The notes under the pieces: generated by a model
The model's database searches: none
Told to the model about the DNA's origin: nothing
The model's input: only the letters and a program-made list of their open reading frames with translations
Part shown: positions 59,766 to 64,000 of the stretch, piece after piece
Layout: each line of letters begins with the position of its first letter
Numbering within the stretch: the first letter of the stretch is position 1
From: Marinobacterium alkalitolerans
GTDB taxonomy: Bacteria > Pseudomonadota > Gammaproteobacteria > Pseudomonadales > Balneatricaceae
Reading direction: 5' to 3'
Assembly (NCBI RefSeq): GCF_017776525.1
Contig: NZ_JACVEW010000004.1
Location: forward strand, 1 to 64,000
DNA: 64,000 bases
Program-made: the position numbers and the translations under genes

Positions 59766-60445
59766 TCCGCCTTGAGCAGCTGAACAAGGTGTACCAGCTC
59801 GGTGGCGAGCCGGTGCAGGCGCTGGATCACGTGGACCTGAGCATCGACGCCGGCGAATATCTCTCCGTGATGGGGCCGTCGGGCTCCGGCAAGTCCACCC
59901 TGCTCAACATGCTCGGCCTGCTGGATACCCCGGACAGCGGCCGTTACTGGCTGGACGAACGCGAAATGACCGCCCTGTCCGAAGAAGGCCGCGCGGCCGA
60001 GCGCAACCGCCATATCGGCTTCGTGTTTCAGGCCTATCACCTGATCGACCGGCTCAGTGCCCGGGAGAACATCGAGCTGCCGCTGGTGCTGAACGGCACC
60101 GCCCCGGCAGAACGTAAGCCCGCCGTGGGTGCCCTGCTGGAACGCCTCGGCCTGTCCCACCATGCCGACCACCTGCCGCATCAGCTCTCGGGTGGTCAGC
60201 GCCAGCGTGTGGCCATCGCCCGCGCCGTCATCCGCAAGCCCCGCCTGCTGCTGGCCGATGAGCCCACCGGCAATCTGGACAGCCATTCCGGGCGCGACGT
60301 GATCGAACTGCTGGAAGAGCTCAACGCCGAGGGCATCACGCTGGTGATGGTCACGCACGACGCCAGCATGGGTGCCCGCGCCCACCGCAGGCTGTGGATG
60401 CAGGACGGCTGCCTGCTGAAGGACGAGCGTCATGCGCCCGGCTGA
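59762..60445 (+). CDS. ABC exporter ATPase, MacB/LolD type
   Basis: A 227-residue ATPase. Walker A is GPSGSGKSTLLN, the Q-loop is near FVFQAYHLID, the signature is LSGGQRQRVAIARA, and Walker B is LLLADEPTGNLDS. It drives the two FtsX-type permeases encoded next; the start overlaps the adaptor gene and the end overlaps the first permease gene by 14 bases. The substrate is unknown. Confidence 0.95.
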   Translation: MIRLEQLNKVYQLGGEPVQALDHVDLSIDAGEYLSVMGPSGSGKSTLLNMLGLLDTPDSGRYWLDEREMTALSEEGRAAERNRHIGFVFQAYHLIDRLSARENIELPLVLNGTAPAERKPAVGALLERLGLSHHADHLPHQLSGGQRQRVAIARAVIRKPRLLLADEPTGNLDSHSGRDVIELLEELNAEGITLVMVTHDASMGARAHRRLWMQDGCLLKDERHAPG

Positions 60446-61652
60446 CCTGCTGCGCTTCAACGGTCGCCTGCTGACCGGCCAGTGGTTTCGGACCCTGATG
60501 ACACTGCTGGCTACCGCCGTGGGCGTCGCCGCCGTGCTGCTGCTAACCGGACTGGGCGAAGGGGCCCGCCGTTTCGTCTTGAACGAATTCAACCTGCTGG
60601 GCAGCGATGTGCTGATCATGCTGCCCGGACGCAAGGAAACCAGTGGCGGCATTCCGCCGCTGACCGGTGAAGGCACCCGGGACCTGACCTTGGCCGATGC
60701 CCGCGCCGTGGAGTCACTGCCCGGCATCGCCTCGGTGGCGCCACTGGTGGTGGGCCTGACCCAGGTGGAAGCCGAAGGCCGTAACCGGGAGCTGATGGTG
60801 GTCGGCACCAACCAGCGTTTTTTTCAGATGCGCCAGCTTGAGATGGAACAGGGCCGCCCCCTGCCCGCCATGCGGCTCGACCGGGCCGAAGCGGTCTGCG
60901 TCATTGGAGCCGAGGTCCGGCACAGTCTTTTTGGCCAGGCACCGGTGCTGGGGCGCTGGCTGCGCACCGCCGACCGTCGCTGTCGCGTCATCGGGGTGAT
61001 GGCCGAGCGCGGGGTTTCGCTGGGTACGGACATGAGTGAATCGGTGATTATTCCGGTGGCGAGCGCCCAGCAACTGTTCAACACCGAAGGGCTGTTCCGC
61101 CTGTTCATTCAGGTGCGCCACCCGAGCCTGATCGAGAGTACCAAGCCCCAGATCCTGCAACTGATACAGGCCCGCCATCAGGGCGAGCGTGACGTGACTC
61201 TGATCACTCAGGACAGCCTGCTGGGCGTGTTTGACGATATTCTCAAGCTGCTCACACTGTCGGTCGGCGCCATCGCCGCCATCAGCCTGATCGTGGCCGG
61301 TATTCTGATCATGAACATCACCCTGATCAGTGTCACCCAGCGCACCTCCGAGATCGGGCTGCTGAAAGCACTCGGCGCCAGCGAAAACGAGGTGCACCGT
61401 CTGTTCCTGAGCGAAGCACTGATGATGGCGTTGCTGGGCTCGGCATTGGGGGTCGGCACCGGCTATGCCCTGCTGGGCGCCGCCCACTGGATGTGGCCCG
61501 AGTTCCCGGTGTCCGTGCCCCTGTGGGCACTGCTCGGAGCCATCGCCCTCGCGCTGGGCGTGGCACTGGTGTTTGCCTGGCTGCCGGCACGCAAGGCGGC
61601 CCGCCTGCCGCCGGTACTGGCATTAAAGGGGCTCACCCATGCGCAGTCCTGA
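60432..61652 (+). CDS. MacB-like ABC permease 1
   Basis: A 406-residue permease with an N-terminal helix (LMTLLATAVGVAAVLLLTGLGEG), a periplasmic MacB core domain and three C-terminal helices of the FtsX domain (ISLIVAGILIMNITLISVTQRTSEIGLLKALGAS). It overlaps the next permease gene by 14 bases. It is about 30 percent alike by eye to the next permease, so the pair probably arose by duplication and works as a heterodimer. Confidence 0.92.
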   Translation: MRPADLLRFNGRLLTGQWFRTLMTLLATAVGVAAVLLLTGLGEGARRFVLNEFNLLGSDVLIMLPGRKETSGGIPPLTGEGTRDLTLADARAVESLPGIASVAPLVVGLTQVEAEGRNRELMVVGTNQRFFQMRQLEMEQGRPLPAMRLDRAEAVCVIGAEVRHSLFGQAPVLGRWLRTADRRCRVIGVMAERGVSLGTDMSESVIIPVASAQQLFNTEGLFRLFIQVRHPSLIESTKPQILQLIQARHQGERDVTLITQDSLLGVFDDILKLLTLSVGAIAAISLIVAGILIMNITLISVTQRTSEIGLLKALGASENEVHRLFLSEALMMALLGSALGVGTGYALLGAAHWMWPEFPVSVPLWALLGAIALALGVALVFAWLPARKAARLPPVLALKGLTHAQS

Positions 61653-62835
61653 TTATCTGCGCCTCGTCCTGCGCACCCTGCACGCCAGCCGCATGCGCAG
61701 CGCCTTGACCGTGCTCGGCATCGCCATCGGCATCTGCGCCGTGGTGCTGCTGACCACACTGGGGGAAGGTGTGCGCCTCTACGTGCTGGACAACTTCTCC
61801 CAGTTCGGCAGCCGCATCGTCGCCATCAACCCGGGCAAATCCCAGACCGGCGGCACCGGCGGCCTGCTGGCCAGCACTCGCCCGCTGCTGGTAGAGGATG
61901 CCAACAGCCTGCAGCAACTCCCCCACGTGGAGTATGTAGTGCCCGTGGTACAGGGCAGCGGCGCAATCGAATTTGGCCGCCGCGTGCGCTACACCGATAT
62001 CATCGGCTCGGGCAGCGATATGGCCCGTGCCTGGCGCTTTGAAGTCGCGCAGGGCCGGTTTCTGCCGGACAGCCGCAGCGGCTACCCCAAGCCCTGGGCG
62101 GTGCTGGGCCACAAGGTCAAACAGGAGCTGTTCGCCGAGCAGAACGCGCTGGGCCAGTTCATCCGAGTGGGCGGCGAACGCTACCGGGTGGTCGGCGTCA
62201 TGGCCGAGAAAGGCCAGATGTTGGGCTTCGATCTGGACGATATCGTCTACATTCCGGTCGAACGCGCCCTGAGCCTGTTCAACCGCACCGGCCTGATGGA
62301 GATTGATGTGACCTACCGTGCCGGCATCAGCGCCGATGCCATGGCAGAGCTGATCCGCCAGCGCCTGATCAGCCGACACGGCGTGGAAGACTTCTCCCTC
62401 ATCACTCAGGATGAAATGCTCAAAAGCCTGGACCGGATTCTGGCCGTACTCACACTGGCCGTCGGCGGGCTGGGCGGTATTTCACTGGTGGTCGGCGCCA
62501 TCGGCATCGTCACCATCATGGTCACCAGCGTGCAGGAGCGGCGCGCTGAAGTGGGCCTGCTGCGCGCCCTGGGCGCCACCGCCCGGCAGGTGATGTGGCT
62601 GTTTCTGGGTGAAGCGGTGCTGCTGTCGTTGCTGGGCGGTGTGGCCGGCATTCTGCTAAGCGGCCTGGCACTGGCTGCACTGGCGCTGGGCATTCCCGGG
62701 CTGCCCATCCAGCTTGACCCCTTCTACCTGCTGCTGGCACTGGCGCTCTCGGCGATGGTCGGGCTGATCTCAGGCGTGCTGCCCGCAAGGCGCGCCGCCG
62801 GGCTGAACCCGGTACTGGCACTGCAGAGTGAGTAA
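61639..62835 (+). CDS. MacB-like ABC permease 2
   Basis: A 398-residue partner of the preceding permease, with the same layout: LTVLGIAIGICAVVLLTTLGEGVR at the N-terminus, a periplasmic domain, and an FtsX domain with TSVQERRAEVGLLRALGAT. It is the last gene before the integron-like tail. GTG-type starts upstream are not needed; the ATG overlaps the preceding gene. Confidence 0.92.
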   Translation: MRSPDYLRLVLRTLHASRMRSALTVLGIAIGICAVVLLTTLGEGVRLYVLDNFSQFGSRIVAINPGKSQTGGTGGLLASTRPLLVEDANSLQQLPHVEYVVPVVQGSGAIEFGRRVRYTDIIGSGSDMARAWRFEVAQGRFLPDSRSGYPKPWAVLGHKVKQELFAEQNALGQFIRVGGERYRVVGVMAEKGQMLGFDLDDIVYIPVERALSLFNRTGLMEIDVTYRAGISADAMAELIRQRLISRHGVEDFSLITQDEMLKSLDRILAVLTLAVGGLGGISLVVGAIGIVTIMVTSVQERRAEVGLLRALGATARQVMWLFLGEAVLLSLLGGVAGILLSGLALAALALGIPGLPIQLDPFYLLLALALSAMVGLISGVLPARRAAGLNPVLALQSE

Positions 62836-62921
62836 GGCGGTTGCACAGATGCTGCGTTTGGATTGGCCGGCGGTGGTTAGTCTGGCGAATTTGAAAAGTT
62901 CTGGTGTTGGCCAAAAGGAGA
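62836..62921. other. Spacer between the export operon and the integron tail
   Basis: No gene or terminator is seen in these 86 bases. They keep no clear sign of a promoter. They separate chromosomal backbone from the terminal attC-like site. Confidence 0.5.
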
Positions 62922-63006
62922 CATTAACGCCTTACTAACTAAAAAAGATGGGCGGGGCCAATAAACCGGGGGAACTACAGCGTCCGCCAACAGCCACTTG
63001 TTAGGT
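62922..63006 (-). other. attC-like site 1 (distal end of array)
   Basis: On the minus strand, ACCTAAC (63006-63000) fits the R-double-prime consensus RYYYAAC just after the stop of the 63009-63530 gene. The site continues AAGTGGCTG... and ends near GGCGTTAATG (GTTAATG at 62928-62922), which only partly fits GTTRRRY. The 85-base length equals that of site 2. A degenerate outer end is expected at the last cassette, because its final bases come from the target site. Confidence 0.6.
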
Positions 63007-63008
63007 GA

Positions 63009-63530
63009 TTAACCACGAGACACCCAATCAGTCACTATCGATTTTGCGAGGTTAAAATCTGGCATTTTGGTCTGTGCATCGATGATTCTTGCTGCCTCAG
63101 ACGGCGTGGTATTTTTAAGCTTGCATCTATTGAAATAGCTTTGCAGCTTTTGCTGGTGGCGCTTCAATGGCCGATCAGAACCAGCCAAAATCCAATAGAC
63201 GATATGAACAAGAGCATCCTCGTGCTTATTTTCCAGCCTGAGAATGTTGGCCATGTCTTCATGAACGCTGGCATCAAGCGCGACTGCTTGCTTAGCAGTA
63301 AAGCCTAATCGGTTGGCGTGCTGCATGTAGAAAGATTTCTGATCATGATAGAAACCCCAAGCCTCATCGTACTGCTTAGCTTTGACGGCAGCTTTAGCTT
63401 TATGACCCGCTTCCGCCGCTTTTCCCAGAAAATCATTTTGCTGGAAGTCAGCCATAGCGTTTTTTGCGTAATCATCAAACTCTTGATCGGACTTGGGCCT
63501 TTTCTTCTTGAAGATTCTGAAGAATCCCAT
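63009..63530 (-). CDS. Integron cassette protein of unknown function
   Basis: A 173-residue protein that I cannot assign. It starts with a basic N-terminus (MGFFRIFKKKRPKSDQEFDDYA) and then has helix pairs of TPR-like character (AKQYDEAWGFYHDQKSFYMQHANR, EDALVHIVYWILAGSDRPLKRHQQ). No signal peptide or membrane helix is seen. The ribosome site (AGGTGA) is supplied by the end of attC-like site 2, just 7 bases before the ATG, and site 1 begins 2 bases after the stop codon. This tight flanking on both sides is what a cassette gene looks like. Base composition is more A/T-rich than in the export operon to its left. Confidence 0.8.
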   Translation of the reverse strand: MGFFRIFKKKRPKSDQEFDDYAKNAMADFQQNDFLGKAAEAGHKAKAAVKAKQYDEAWGFYHDQKSFYMQHANRLGFTAKQAVALDASVHEDMANILRLENKHEDALVHIVYWILAGSDRPLKRHQQKLQSYFNRCKLKNTTPSEAARIIDAQTKMPDFNLAKSIVTDWVSRG

Positions 63531-63536
63531 TCAATC

Positions 63537-63620
63537 ACCTAACGCTTGCAGCATGCGCGCCTACGGAATGGAGCCGAAGGCGCAATGTAGTAGGCGTCGC
63601 CGTGCCTGCACTTGTTAAAA
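63537..63620 (-). other. attC-like site 2
   Basis: On the minus strand, this 84-base imperfect inverted repeat starts with TTTTAAC (63620-63614) and ends with GTTAGGT (63543-63537), a perfect GTTRRRY. Inner arms include GCGACGCCTAC and GTAGGCGCGC, which pair. The stop codon of the upstream gene lies inside the first box, and the next gene starts 7 bases after the last box. It shares TAACAAGTG with site 1. These are the features of an integron attC site. Confidence 0.78.
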
Positions 63621-64000
63621 AACGGCCCCAGCCGCAGCGCCGATGACGGATACAACAGCGGGGTGCTCCAGTAGTTTGCGGAGCATTCCTTTGGCTTCTT
63701 CCTTTTGCTCTGGTGGGAGGTCAGCAGACTCGATTTTCTTCACCAGGGTCTCAAACGAATTCACAATATTCTGAGTGTTATGGTCGCCGACCTGGACTGA
63801 TTGAGCGCCATGAATATTGATGGTGTGCCCAGGTTTCTGCATCTCAGATTGTCCGCCTTTACGATACTTAATTTGGAAATGCGCTCCCATGCCGGCAACA
63901 CCACGTTTGTAGAATGTGGCATCAGTGACTATGCAACGCTCATCCTTCCCACTGGGTAGCTCCCTTAGAATTACGTCGCCTTCTTCTACATCTGCCTTCT
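63615..64000 (-). CDS. Partial integron cassette protein with VQVG motif
   Basis: The open frame runs on past the right edge; 127 residues are visible and no start codon precedes residue 37 of the visible part, so the N-terminus lies outside. The visible part starts KADVEEGDVILRELPSGKDE and continues to GHTINIHGAQSVQVGDHN and a C-terminal helical segment (LPPEQKEEAKGMLRKLLEHPAV) that ends in a Gly/Ala-rich tail. The VQVG tetrad followed by Asp-His-Asn is like the core of RHIM and RHIM-like amyloid motifs. No enzymatic domain is visible. The stop lies inside attC-like site 2. Confidence 0.75.
   Translation of the reverse strand, partial: KADVEEGDVILRELPSGKDERCIVTDATFYKRGVAGMGAHFQIKYRKGGQSEMQKPGHTINIHGAQSVQVGDHNTQNIVNSFETLVKKIESADLPPEQKEEAKGMLRKLLEHPAVVSVIGAAAGAVF

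Noticed and set aside
62836-62921. A primary attI site next to the permease gene
   Set aside because: Cassettes point leftward, so attI and the integrase should be on the right side of the array, beyond the window.

Overview
The window is chromosomal DNA of a marine-type gammaproteobacterium. Gene content and order point to the Pseudomonas/Oceanospirillum side of the class: suhB-trmJ-cysE-iscRSUA-hscBA-fdx-iscX-ndk-rlmN-pilW-rodZ-hisS-yfgM-bamB-der on one side, and nnr-tsaE-amiB-mutL-miaA-hfq-hflXKC-hisZ-purA plus orn, rsgA, queG and psd on the other, match the order I know from Pseudomonas. An NhaD-type sodium/proton antiporter and a chromosomal integron tail fit a marine relative such as Marinobacterium, but the genus is a guess.

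Layout: 1-347 holds two tandem strong leftward promoters of stable-RNA type, so an rRNA operon probably lies just left of the window. 348-8340 is a leftward housekeeping block (der to ndk). 8462-13968 is the complete ISC iron-sulfur assembly operon behind an IscR-type promoter, followed upstream by cysE and trmJ. suhB (15760-16575) is divergent and meets purA at a bidirectional terminator. 16678-29304 is the leftward purA-hisZ / hflCKX-hfq-miaA-mutL-amiB-tsaE-nnr block. queG, orn and rsgA follow, then rightward HDOD, sulfurtransferase, psd and ygfZ genes. 36798-40655 holds two lipoproteins, a DUF4856 protein and a fatty acid hydroxylase-family protein. 40646-44034 is ung, lysS and prfB (leftward). 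44179-54270 is a looser mix: NhaD, cytochrome b561, cytochrome c-prime, MFS, flavodoxin, phasin-like, glyoxalase I, a chemoreceptor, a Sel1 protein, a YeeE/YedE transporter and an RDD protein. 54276-58566 is lptG/lptF divergent from pepA-holC. 58632-62835 is a MacAB-like export operon with two separate permeases.

The right edge (about 62922-64000) changes character: it is visibly more A/T-rich and holds two unknown genes, both leftward, each followed by an attC-like site of about 84-85 bp. I read this as the distal end of a chromosomal integron cassette array whose integrase, if present, lies beyond the right edge. The gene cut by the edge encodes a protein with a Val-Gln-Val-Gly tetrad in a Gly/Asn-rich setting, reminiscent of RHIM-like amyloid signalling motifs. 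This is the most novel part of the window.

Other points that stand out: a SuhB whose catalytic metal-site motifs are degenerate; a prfB that has lost the programmed frameshift exactly at the usual site; absence of ispG from its usual place between rodZ and hisS; and a perfect 16-bp palindrome in front of the chemoreceptor gene.
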